DNA of 64,000 nt from Prosopocoilus inquinatus (taxonomy: Eukaryota > Arthropoda > Insecta > Coleoptera > Lucanidae): positions 44,052,001 through 44,116,000 of the forward strand of contig CM069873.1 of the NCBI GenBank assembly GCA_036172665.1, read 5' to 3'. How positions within the stretch are numbered: position 1 is the stretch's first letter; each line of letters begins with the position of its first letter. Shown piece after piece: positions 11,047 through 19,883 of this stretch. The translations under genes and the position numbers were made by a program. Below the pieces are notes generated by a model that was not told the origin of the DNA, made no database searches, and saw only the letters and a list, made by a program, of their open reading frames with translations.

Positions 11047-11490
11047 TTGATAATGAATATTAGTACAAGCCGTAGAAGGTAGGGAACATTGTATAGAATA
11101 TTTTAGTCGCCAAACAACGGTTCAGGAGCAACGGTATCATTCCTTCGAATTGGAAACGTTAGCCGTTGTAAATTCAGTAAAGCATTTCCGTCATTATTTA
11201 TACGGAAGACCTTTTACCATTATAACTGATTGCGCCGCGGTACCTAGTACTTTCCAAAAAAAGAACTCAACCAACGCGTGGGTCGGTGGGGCATGGATCT
11301 CAGTGAATATCAATATGAAATCAAGCACAGGTCAAATTCACAGATGCGCCAAGTTGACGCCCTCAGCCGAAATTCTATTCCGAAAATAAAAACTATTTGC
11401 GTTTCTATTATTTCTAAAGCTGATTGGTTGCTGACCACGCAACAGCTTGGACAAGGAAATTCGAAAAATAAATGAAACTTTAGAAACGGG
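11047..11490 (+). pseudogene. Captured fragment of a gypsy RNase H domain
   Basis: The plus strand reads LETLAVVNSVKHFRHYLYGR, then FTIITDCAAV, and frameshifts into SEYQYEIKHR and VDALSRN. These are RNase H motifs of mdg4/gypsy-type pol. It resembles, but is not copied from, the RNase H at 26800-27150. It lies between the two copies of the transposase 3' end. No LTR is present, so it arrived as a fragment. Confidence 0.82.
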
Positions 11491-11501
11491 TGAATTCATA
11501 T

Positions 11502-13194
11502 TTATTTATCTGCATAACACTCTATGCACATCCTTCTTTGATGATCAGAACATGTATGTTTGTAACAAATCACACAAATTTGTATTTGTCGAGTATGTCT
11601 ATTTCTCGACCTCGGACAAAAGTGACAACGTCGCCCCTCTCCTGTAGGAGGCACCGGTATTTCGTTTTGCAAATCAATGTTGAAATGATCTTGCAATCTT
11701 TTCTTAATTTTTTTTGTATCTGGCCCTTTTCCATTCGCTCCCTTTGGTATGGCTCTAAAAGGGAGCGTCCCAGAATTTTCAAGAATCGATTTTTTGGTGT
11801 TCGAATCTGAGAATTAATTTTTGAAATTATGAATGCGTTTATGGCACATACATTTATAAGATGGAAAAATATGGCCATCGGCCATCTTCGAGTCCTTCTT
11901 CCCACATTGTAAGTTGAGCACATTTGGTCATTTGTATCGACACCTCCTTTCGTGTCGTTATAAAACATTAATATTGATGGTTTCTTCGCATCACCAGATT
12001 CAGGATCTATTTGATTGTCATTATGCAATGTTGATAACAGAAGGACGGCCTTAGACTTTTGGGCACATACGATGCAATAGTAATAGTTTTTGTGAAACCG
12101 AATAAAGTGCTTTTTGCTTCTCTTGATTTATTTGGTAGGAACTGTTGTGGAATATCTCTTTTATTCTTGCGTAATGTTCCAACCAATGTCAATCTGCATT
12201 TAGATAATAGATTTTCTGCCAAGGAAATATTGGTGTACCAATTATCTATGGTTACATTTCTTCCAGTTTTTTTCAATAGGTTCAACTAAACGCATTACTA
12301 CGTCACTGGCAGAGTTATTCATTTTATAGGGACCATCAGGTTGTTGTCCTGCGTATATTTCCATTTTCATATTGTAAAATAGTCGTGAATCTACCAATGC
12401 AAATAATTTGATGCCATTTTTATTTGGTTTTGCTGGGATGTATTGCCTGAAACTACAGTGTCCTCGAAATCCAATTAGCTGTTCGTCTATGGTTAGGTAC
12501 TCACTGGGCGTAAAAAACATACTGCATTTTTGGACAATATTTTCAAAAAGTAATCTTATAGGTGCCAATTTATCGATTTTCAGGCGATCTGATCTTGTTC
12601 GTATGTCATCAAATCTTAGACACCGCAAAATAAACAAAAATCTTTGGTAACTCATAGTCATATGAAATAAGTCATTCCCTGTACCATCTGCTGCAAATAA
12701 ATCTTTATAATTTAGGTGGGATGCACAATAGACTCCGGAAGGAATTAGAAGTCCCAGAAACGCTTTTATTTCATTCACTAGTCGTGCATCACGTTCCCTT
12801 TTATATTTTTCTGTAACTTTTTCCGTTATGTATATGTTTGTGCAATTCAGGAGAATATTTACAACTTCGTCATCAAAAAATAAAGAAAATGCTGTCAATT
12901 CATTATTTGCATCTTTTGCTGCCCCTTTACAACCCGGAAGGTGGGTAATTATATTATGTTTGCGAGCTTTAGATGTTGGTGGCGCTGCTTGCTCCATTTG
13001 GTTATACCATCTTTGCCTAGATAGTATGTTTTGTCTTGCATTGTGGTATTTTCAATATCTTCTTGATCTGCGTCTATTTCACTTGCATTATTATGGTCAG
13101 TGTTGCTGATATTCACATCTTCGTTATCATCTGAATTAAAATCAATATCTTCAGAGTCGCTCTCCAGCCACAAATTGTCAACTATTTTTTGCAA
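11502..13194 (-). pseudogene. piggyBac transposase (DDE_Tnp_1_7), frameshifted
   Basis: Reading the minus strand: an acidic N-terminus (13194-12949), then the transposase core with LTIDEQLIGFRGH (first catalytic Asp, about 12485), TIDNWYTNISLAENLL (second Asp, about 12250) and FYNDTKGGVDTNDQM (third Asp region, about 11945). A cysteine/histidine-rich C-terminal zinc domain (CHFCPRS, CVICYKHTCSDH, CIECY) follows at about 11640-11505. This enzyme cuts and pastes DNA at TTAA. At least three frame changes break it (near 12970, in a T-run at about 12265, and near 12010-12030), with another near 11700 before the zinc domain. It is therefore inactive as read, although the ends remain clear. Confidence 0.88.
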
Positions 13195-13741
13195 CTCTGT
13201 TTGCGTGAGAGGTCGCTTACGCGAGGTACTTGAGCCACTCGTGGATGCAACTCCAACATATCACCTGCATGGTCACTTGAAGACATTATTGCCGAAGACT
13301 CACTATAATACGTTATTCAGTGCACAGTGTCAAGTCGAAACTAAAGAGAAATCGGGACCCTAGCTTTATAAATCTGGTAAATAATGTAATAAATCGTAAT
13401 AAAAATATCAAACGCAGGCCATAATAAATATGCAAGTGTTCGTTTATAAGATTGTAAACTGAAAAGTTTAAGTAAACACAATCTAAGGGATTCATAATAT
13501 TTACAAACCTAACTGCTGGCGTGGCGTCTGTCAGGCTCCAATTCTGTACACGCTGGACTTATAATTTGTTTTTATGTAATATCTGTGTAATAATTTCATT
13601 GTACTTTATGATTAATATGAGAAATATATGATTGAGGAATTGGTATAGGTGCGATTACGAAAATGCCCATACTTACAAAAATATACGACTTCAAACTACT
13701 GTTGGCGCCTCTCAGACTCCACGTGAGCAGTTAAGGGTTAA

Positions 13742-13811
13742 ATTACGATTAAGTTTTTACCGAGTGTTTTATTCGTTTAAATAAATAAATTTAAACCCTA
13801 GAAACGTAACA
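13742..13811 (+). repeat. 5' LTR of the macrodomain gypsy, second segment
   Basis: It continues the 5' LTR after the piggyBac and ends in GTAACA at 13811. The following GTGGTGTCGGTGTGCGGG starts one base before a TGG, the usual start of a tRNA primer-binding site. I could not name the tRNA. Confidence 0.88.
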
Positions 13812-13909
13812 GTGGTGTCGGTGTGCGGGTTTGTGCAAATAAATAAACAATTTAAAGTAAATTAAATTTAATCAGATTATTAAATAAGTACAGTATCGGA
13901 AAAAAAACA

Positions 13910-16900
13910 ATGGCTACGAGAAAAGTGTTGTTGAAAGACTTAAAAGTGGCCGAATTAAAAACCGAATTGGAAGAACGAGAGTTAGAAACCGGTGGTTTGA
14001 AAGGCGCACTTCAACAGCGTCTCCGATGCGATTTGTTGACAGCTGGTGAAGATTCAGAGACGTTCCTTTTCGAAATTTCGTGTGGTCCCGCCGATTTTAA
14101 TAAAATCTTGAAGGATGAATTTCGAGAACAATCCAGAAATTTGGACGAGAAGTTTCAAGAACAGTCTGGAAATTTCAAGGACGAACTTCGAGAACAATCC
14201 AGAAATTTGAACGAGAAGTTTCTAGAACAATCTGGAAAATTCAAGGACGAACTTCGAGAACAATCCAGAAATTTGGACGAGAAGTTTCAAGAACAGTCTG
14301 GAAATTTACAGAAGCTTCGAGAACAATCCAGAAATTTAGAGGAGAAGCTTCTAGAACAATCTGGAAATTTCGACAAATTACAAAATAAATTGTTGGAACA
14401 ATCTAGAGACTTAGACGAGAAATTTCTAAAGCAATCCAGAAATTTCGACAGGAAACTTCTAGAACAGTCCGGAAATTTGAAGGGTGAATTTCTAGAACAG
14501 ACGAAAGGACTCGAAGATAAACTAGTGGTAAAAATATCGGAAGAAACAAGAAACCTGCAAGAAAATGTGGAAGAAATAATATTCCAGCAGGATAACAAAA
14601 TCAAAAGTCTGGAACAAATCATAGCGGGGTTGCGAGTGTTCGGGGATCAGCCACCAGTAGAAATACTAGAAAATAATGAAACCCGAATTGTGGGAGGACA
14701 AGCAGAAAATTCGAAATTGAAAATAAAACCACCAACGTTCGATGGAAAGTCTTCTTGGCCCAACTACTTCAAACAGTTCGAAGCAGCAGCAAAGGCAAAC
14801 AGATGGACGGCCAGCGAAAAAGCCACTTCGTTAATTGTGGCCTTGAGAGGGGACGCTATCGATGTGCTACAGACGATGCCGCCAGAGGAACAAGAAGACT
14901 TCGACAAGCTGGTGAATAGGATGGAAATGCGTTACGGACAGGCCCATCTGACCGAGGTATACCATGCGCAGTTGAGGAATCGCTGTCAGAAATCCGGAGA
15001 AAGTCTTCAGGAATTCGAAGCAGACGTAGCGCGTCTGGCCCAGTTGGCATATCCCACAGCTCCTGTTGAATTCCTCAAATGTTTGACGGTGCAGACCTTC
15101 ATAAATGGAATCCGTGACCCAGACAACCAGCAGACATTGAGAATGACCCATCCGAAGACGTCCAAGAACGCATTGGCTTATGCCTTGGAATTTGAAGCGG
15201 CAAGACGAGTTTCAAGAGGGCATGTCAAGGTGCGAGCGGCTATGGACTTCCAAGAGGAAGAAGAGGAAGAATCCGCTAACTCCAAGGTGGGATCTGCTAT
15301 AAAGGAGCGACCCAGGGAATATACCACCGCCGAGGATGTTCGCCGCATTGTGGAACAGGTCTTCAAGCAGAAGAAGCCGCTGGTGTGGCCAGGAGGAAGG
15401 ACATATTCGCAGGCGATGTCCAAAGCCCAGACAGGATCCACGGAAGCCACAGTTAAACTAAGCCGCGTCGGTGCAGAGGGCCAGACGCCGACCCGTATTC
15501 AAAGGCCCCCAAAGACGAAATCCAAACAAGTAATATCCCTACGGCAGTTAACCAGCAGTGTCTTCGTGGATGTCACCATTGATGACATTCCTCACACCAT
15601 GTTGTTGGATACGGGTGCGACGAAGACCATCCTAAGACCCGACGTCGTTAAGTCATCTGGACGCACCGAGCCGACCAAGTGGAAACTGAAAACTGCAACT
15701 GGAACATCAGCAACTGTCCACGGTGAAGTAGAGGTTATCATCACCATTGGTTCAACTCCAATAAAACACCGTGCACTGGTGGCAGATATAGAGGACGAGG
15801 CAATTTTGGGCATGGACGTCATGTGTGCCCACGGGTTCCAATTGGACTTAAAGCGTGGCGTGATGGCGGTCAATAATGAGGAGTTGGTTCTACATCAACG
15901 AGGGGACGTGGCCGCTCGAGTAGTCCTCGCTGAAGACGTTGTTTTACCCAGCAGGACTGAGGTTATCGTCGACGCAAAACTGGACGGTGTTTTTCAAGAT
16001 GGGCAAGTCATTATGGTTGAACCTAATACTGATGATCAAAGGATTGGAAGAGGAGTCCTCGTTGGGAAAATGTTGTTGACGGCGAAGAAGGAAGTACCTG
16101 TCCGCCTGATGAACGTCAATTGTTTCTCTGTCAATATCAAAAAAGGAACAATCTTGGGAAGCTGCACCATGGTGTCCTCCATCTCCCGGCAACTTGAAAC
16201 AAACGTGCCAGAAGCGAAAGTCCCAAAGAAATTATGGGAAATGGTTATGTCAACAGCCCAGGAATTGACTCCAGACCAGAAGACAAAAGCAAAGAATCTG
16301 ATCGGCCGCTATCAAGATGTATTTGAGGTAGAAAATGGATCCAAGGGAAGAACTGATGTCGTGAAACACAAAATAGAGACTGGAGAAGAAAGACCTATCC
16401 GTCAAGCTCCAAGGCGATTACCGTTGGCGAAGCGTGAGGAAGCGGAACGCATTATTCGCGAGATGGAAAAGGATAATGTAATAGAACCATCAAGCAGCCC
16501 GTGGGCGTCACCAGTAGTGCTTGTGAAGAAGAAGGATGGGTCCACCACGTTCTGTGTAGACTACCGGTTACTCAATAATGTCACCAAGAAGGACAGCTAT
16601 CCCCTGCCACGGATTGATGATACCCTGGACACCCTGGCCGGCTCAAAGATCTTCTCAACTTTGGACTTAAAGAGTGGATATTGGCAAGTGGAGCTGGCGC
16701 CCGAAGATCGAGAAAAGACGGCGTTTTCCATTGGTATGGGTCTGTGGCAGTTCACAGTGATGCCATTCGGGTTATGTAATGCCCCAGCGACATTCGAGAG
16801 GTTAATGGAGACGGTTCTGAAAGGTCTGTCCTGGACAACGTGCATGGTGTACCTTGACGACATAATTGTCGTGGGAAAGACGTTCGACGACCACCTAAGG

Positions 16901-17449
16901 AACCTGGAAGGAGTGTTCCAGCGGCTTCGCGGAGCTGGACTAAAGCTTAGCCTCAAGAAGTGTCACCTGTTCCAGAAGGAAGTGAATTACCTGGGGCACA
17001 TTGTTAATGGAAATGGAATCGCCGTGGACCCTGTGAAGATTCAGGTGGTGAAAGACTGGCCAACTCCCGGAAATAAACACCAAATAAGGAGTTTCCTTGG
17101 CCTGTGCACTTACTATCGGCGCTACGTTCCTGGATTTGCAGACATTGCTAAGCCGTTGACAAAACTCACTGAAGAAGGTCGTCCATTTGAATGGGACCAA
17201 CAGTGTCAAATTGGCTTTGAACAACTAAAGCAGTACTTGATTAGTGCTCCTATTCTGAGTTATCCTCTCCCGGAAGGCAAGTTCGTCGTGGACACAGATG
17301 CTAGCAACGTTGGGATTGGTGGCGTACTCTCCCAGATACAAGAGGGGCAAGCCGGAACGAAAGCCGGAACGAAACTATTGCGTCACAAGAAGGGAATTGC
17401 TAGCCGTCGTAAAAACGATAGAACACTTCTACAAGTACTTGTATGGTAG
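13910..17449 (+). CDS. gag-protease-reverse transcriptase polyprotein of the macrodomain gypsy
   Basis: 1179 codons are open from an ATG in good context (AACAATGG). Domains: SAP-like DNA-binding helix pair (about residues 5-40); a hendecad coiled coil built from about a dozen 11-residue EQSxNLxEKxx units (70-205); retrotransposon gag (270-435) without a CCHC knuckle; aspartic protease with LLDTGA (565-570); reverse transcriptase (about 820-1010) with DYRLLNN, LDLKSGYWQ, PFGLCNAPATF and catalytic YLDD (981-984); start of RNase H with VDTDAS (about 1117). The coiled coil probably drives gag assembly, and SAP may replace the knuckle for nucleic acid or chromatin binding. The frame runs out of homology near 17345 in RNase H, at a local duplication GCCGGAACGAAA. 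Confidence 0.9.
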   Translation: MATRKVLLKDLKVAELKTELEERELETGGLKGALQQRLRCDLLTAGEDSETFLFEISCGPADFNKILKDEFREQSRNLDEKFQEQSGNFKDELREQSRNLNEKFLEQSGKFKDELREQSRNLDEKFQEQSGNLQKLREQSRNLEEKLLEQSGNFDKLQNKLLEQSRDLDEKFLKQSRNFDRKLLEQSGNLKGEFLEQTKGLEDKLVVKISEETRNLQENVEEIIFQQDNKIKSLEQIIAGLRVFGDQPPVEILENNETRIVGGQAENSKLKIKPPTFDGKSSWPNYFKQFEAAAKANRWTASEKATSLIVALRGDAIDVLQTMPPEEQEDFDKLVNRMEMRYGQAHLTEVYHAQLRNRCQKSGESLQEFEADVARLAQLAYPTAPVEFLKCLTVQTFINGIRDPDNQQTLRMTHPKTSKNALAYALEFEAARRVSRGHVKVRAAMDFQEEEEEESANSKVGSAIKERPREYTTAEDVRRIVEQVFKQKKPLVWPGGRTYSQAMSKAQTGSTEATVKLSRVGAEGQTPTRIQRPPKTKSKQVISLRQLTSSVFVDVTIDDIPHTMLLDTGATKTILRPDVVKSSGRTEPTKWKLKTATGTSATVHGEVEVIITIGSTPIKHRALVADIEDEAILGMDVMCAHGFQLDLKRGVMAVNNEELVLHQRGDVAARVVLAEDVVLPSRTEVIVDAKLDGVFQDGQVIMVEPNTDDQRIGRGVLVGKMLLTAKKEVPVRLMNVNCFSVNIKKGTILGSCTMVSSISRQLETNVPEAKVPKKLWEMVMSTAQELTPDQKTKAKNLIGRYQDVFEVENGSKGRTDVVKHKIETGEERPIRQAPRRLPLAKREEAERIIREMEKDNVIEPSSSPWASPVVLVKKKDGSTTFCVDYRLLNNVTKKDSYPLPRIDDTLDTLAGSKIFSTLDLKSGYWQVELAPEDREKTAFSIGMGLWQFTVMPFGLCNAPATFERLMETVLKGLSWTTCMVYLDDIIVVGKTFDDHLRNLEGVFQRLRGAGLKLSLKKCHLFQKEVNYLGHIVNGNGIAVDPVKIQVVKDWPTPGNKHQIRSFLGLCTYYRRYVPGFADIAKPLTKLTEEGRPFEWDQQCQIGFEQLKQYLISAPILSYPLPEGKFVVDTDASNVGIGGVLSQIQEGQAGTKAGTKLLRHKKGIASRRKNDRTLLQVLVW

Positions 17450-18119
17450 ACGCTTCCTGCTGAGGACCGACCACGCCGCTCTAAAATGGCTTCTCCGTTT
17501 CAAGAACCCAGAAGGGCAAGTTGCACGATGGATCGAACGACTTCAGGAGTACGATTTTGAAATTCAGCATCGGGCAGGAAGTAGCCATCGAAATGACGAT
17601 GCTTTGTCGAGAAGACCCTGTGCCGAAGACTGTAAGCACTGTAGTCGTTTGGACGAGAAAGTAGCCACGACTGCGAGGACAGCCATAGTTGACGACAAAT
17701 GGCAAGACGAAGAACTGCGAAGAGACCAGAAGAACGACCCGGATTTGAAATTAGTGCTAGAGTGGAAAAGCAGGGACGCGAGGCCTACCTGGGAAGAGGT
17801 AGCACCATGTGCACCGTCCGTAAAATCATACTGGGCGCAGTGGGACTCCATAGTGTTGGATCGTGGTCTTCTGAGACGAAGCATAGAGAATCAGGAAGGC
17901 ATGGAACAGAAGACACAGTTACTAATCCCCAAGAATAGGGTGCCAGAAGTTCTGAGGGAACTTCACGATGGAACTTCGGGAGGGCATCTGGGAGTTAAGA
18001 AGACTATGGAGAAGGTCCGCGAAAGATTTTACTGGGTGAACTGCAAGGAAGACGTGAAGGACGTCGAGGCCTCTCCCCAAAATTACAGACCTCTTGGGAA
18101 GGTCCTTACAAAGTGGTGA
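17298..18119 (+). pseudogene. RNase H remainder and N-terminal integrase, integrase core deleted
   Basis: In a shifted frame the plus strand resumes RNase H at PERNYCVTRRELLAVVKTIE (about 17367) through RTDHAALKWL and HRNDDALSRR. The integrase zinc-binding start follows: ELHDGTSGGHLGVKKTM (about 17960). It stops abruptly at VKDVE (about 18065). The C-terminal cysteines of the HHCC motif and the whole DDE catalytic core, normally around 150-200 residues, are absent. Sequence passes straight into the C-terminal GPY/F region in another frame. Some RNase H residues upstream of PERNY also appear lost. This copy could not encode a working integrase and would need one supplied in trans. Confidence 0.85.
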
Positions 18120-19036
18120 AACGGATCAACGACGTCGTTTTCCGCATCAAGAAGGTCCCCCATGGCAAACCCAAAGTAATCCACTTCAACCGGATAGCCC
18201 CTTACCATGGAGAAGCAGATGAAGGGACAGTACAAAGGGCGCAAGTTTCCGAAGTGAACTTCGAAACCTTCATGTCTCATCACGCCGAAGGAAGCAAGGC
18301 ACGGTTTGGAGTGACCACGGAGAAGCAACAAGATCTCTTTAAAGTGCCACTGGAGTACAGTCTGGCCCACTGCGTAGCAGAAGACCTGAAAATGTCCAAA
18401 GGAATCGCTCAGGTGTTTAGGAAAAAATTTGGCCAAATCGAGGAGCTACGAAGACAGCATCCCATGGTAGGCAAGAGCTTGCAGATCATTGATTCGACGG
18501 CAGATCGGAGGCGCCACGTGCATTATTTAGTCACTAAGAAGACATCAAGCGGTAAACCTGACTATCAAAGTATGTGGAGAGCGCTATATAGCCTGAGGAG
18601 GCAGCTAATAGAGAACCATCAGATGAAGTTAGCCATCCCCAAATTGGGCTGCGGATTGGACGGACTAGACCGGAGAGTAATTCGAAGCATGCTGGAAGTC
18701 ATCTTCCACAGAACGGGAATTGAAGTCCTAGTCTGCAGCCACCACCCACAGGCAACAGTCAGCAACAGCAAAACCGTAGACTGCTACTTCTTCCAGACGG
18801 GAAGTTGCAAGAATGGGCCAGCATGTAGATTCCGACACCCTCCTTCAAGACTATCACCAGGAACATTTCGAGATGAAACGTTTTTAAGAAGGGGGCAGTG
18901 TGGCGCGCCACCCGGCTTAGCTCAAGGCGTCAAGAAGTCGGTTCGTTATGCGTCATTGGCTGCCACGCCACCGGGGTCTATATCGAACAGCCTAGACTTT
19001 TCCGGCGATGGAACAAACTCGAATCTTCCAGCGTAG
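18092..19036 (+). CDS. Integrase GPY/F module fused to a TARG1-like macrodomain and a CCCH zinc finger
   Basis: The frame is open from the integrase deletion into the 3' LTR. Numbering from codon 18113, residues 1-30 finish a GPY/F-type module (GPYKVVKR just upstream). Residues 73-208 (18329-18736) resemble the OARD1/TARG1 macrodomain, which binds ADP-ribose and removes it from proteins or nucleic acid. Landmarks are DLFKVP, SLAHCVAED, GIAQVFRKKFG, YLVTKK and LGCGLDGLD. The Asp of GCGLD (183) matches a TARG1 active-site Asp; the catalytic Lys position is not clearly kept (Met118 by rough alignment, Lys121 nearby). Residues 224-242 (18782-18838) form CYFFQTGSCKNGPACRFRH, a C-x7-C-x5-C-x3-H finger typical of RNA binding. 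The last 46 residues are translated from the LTR. I infer ADP-ribose and RNA binding; the host partner is unknown. Confidence 0.85.
   Translation, partial: SWEGPYKVVKRINDVVFRIKKVPHGKPKVIHFNRIAPYHGEADEGTVQRAQVSEVNFETFMSHHAEGSKARFGVTTEKQQDLFKVPLEYSLAHCVAEDLKMSKGIAQVFRKKFGQIEELRRQHPMVGKSLQIIDSTADRRRHVHYLVTKKTSSGKPDYQSMWRALYSLRRQLIENHQMKLAIPKLGCGLDGLDRRVIRSMLEVIFHRTGIEVLVCSHHPQATVSNSKTVDCYFFQTGSCKNGPACRFRHPPSRLSPGTFRDETFLRRGQCGAPPGLAQGVKKSVRYASLAATPPGSISNSLDFSGDGTNSNLPA
18886..18898 (+). other. Polypurine tract
   Basis: AAGAAGGGGGCAG lies immediately before the TGTGGCGC of the 3' LTR, where plus-strand DNA synthesis of an LTR element is primed. Confidence 0.75.
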
Positions 19037-19247
19037 AGAATTCCAGACGGCAGCAAATGATATAAAATCGCCCGGAGTTGACTCACGAGTCAGTGGAATT
19101 CGAACAGCGATCGTCGAAGTTAGATTTTAGTGTGAAAATAAATTGTTACAAATAAATTAGTTTTTAAGCTTTATTAAATTACGATTAAGTTTTTACCGAG
19201 TGTTTTATTCGTTTAAATAAATAAATTTAAACCCTAGAAACGTAACA
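18899..19247 (+). repeat. 3' LTR of the macrodomain gypsy (349 bp)
   Basis: It runs from TGTGGCGCGCC to GTAACA. It matches the split 5' LTR with one T inserted in a T-run. It is followed by GTAT, the target duplication. A diverged solo copy of this LTR lies at 35991-36323. Confidence 0.95.
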
Positions 19248-19560
19248 GTATCTCTGTAATTTTGACAGCTCGAGTAAATATAATGACAGATTTAGATTCT
19301 ACGTAAAAAAGTGCTTTAATAATGAGTAATGTCTAGGTTTATCGGTTTTCGATTTAAAAAATAAAAACGAAAGTAAAAAATTTCAGTTTTTTCTGAATAT
19401 CTTCAAAACGAAAAGGAATAATTTAAATTGCCTTTCAGATTATTAATTAGCATGAAAATATGCAACTTTGGCCTAATTTAACCGATCTCGTATCTCTTAA
19501 AATAAGTGAGATCCCCAATGGCTCGAAAAATGCCTGTATAGTGCATCCTAATCGAAAACG
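19248..19560 (-). repeat. Dispersed repeat C, copy 2, right half
   Basis: About 19385-19545 is the inverse of 6505-6660. The intervening 19252-19384 has no counterpart in copy 1. Non-coding. Confidence 0.65.
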
Positions 19561-19580
19561 CTGTTAACTTAATAAGTACT

Positions 19581-19767
19581 ATGCCCGCCAAAACAATCTG
19601 GGACATTAGTATGTCCTATTACGGTCCTATTGTAAATATAACGACGTGTTATTACATTGCCATAGAAACAAGCTCTAATAGAAAGTTGAATGGCTTAAAG
19701 CTGCATTGAAACTAATAAAATAACTCAATGCATGTAGAGAGTTGTCCCAGATTTTTTTGGCGGGCAT
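19581..19767. mobile_element. MITE, ATGCCCGCC family, copy 1 (~187 bp)
   Basis: Left end ATGCCCGCCAAAACAATCTG and right end CAGATTTTTTTGGCGGGCAT are inverted repeats; TGGGACA/TGTCCCA extends the pairing. It is preceded by CT and followed by TT, so the target duplication is uncertain. A second copy is at 53452-53644. Confidence 0.78.
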
Positions 19768-19883
19768 TTTACATAAAACATGCATTTTTATGAAACTGTC
19801 CTTGTTAAATAGAACATGAGATGACAGCTGTCATAAATCTGTTCTATTATTAGTGTTTTACATGTACTTGTACCACGATATAC

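Larger units (their letters stand above)
10412..13737 (-). mobile_element. piggyBac-family transposon inserted in the gypsy LTR
   Basis: The ends are CCCTTAACTGCTCGCG and its complement CGTGAGCAGTTAAGGG, directly flanked by TTAA on both sides (10408-10411 and 13738-13741). That is the piggyBac family's invariable target duplication. The transposase is on the minus strand. The element is 3326 bp and includes an internal tandem duplication of its transposase 3' end with a foreign gypsy fragment between the copies. Confidence 0.93.
10134..19247 (+). mobile_element. Ty3/gypsy LTR retrotransposon carrying a macrodomain and CCCH finger
   Basis: The LTRs are 10134-10411 plus 13742-13811 (split by piggyBac) and 18899-19247. 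Both start TGTGGCGC and end GTAACA. They differ, by eye, by a single T in a T-run. GTAT flanks both ends (10130-10133 and 19248-19251). The interior encodes gag with a SAP domain, protease, reverse transcriptase, damaged RNase H, an integrase lacking its core, then a macrodomain and CCCH finger. A polypurine tract (AAGAAGGGGGCAG) abuts the 3' LTR. The near-identity of the LTRs implies a recent insertion, and the piggyBac came later. Confidence 0.93.
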
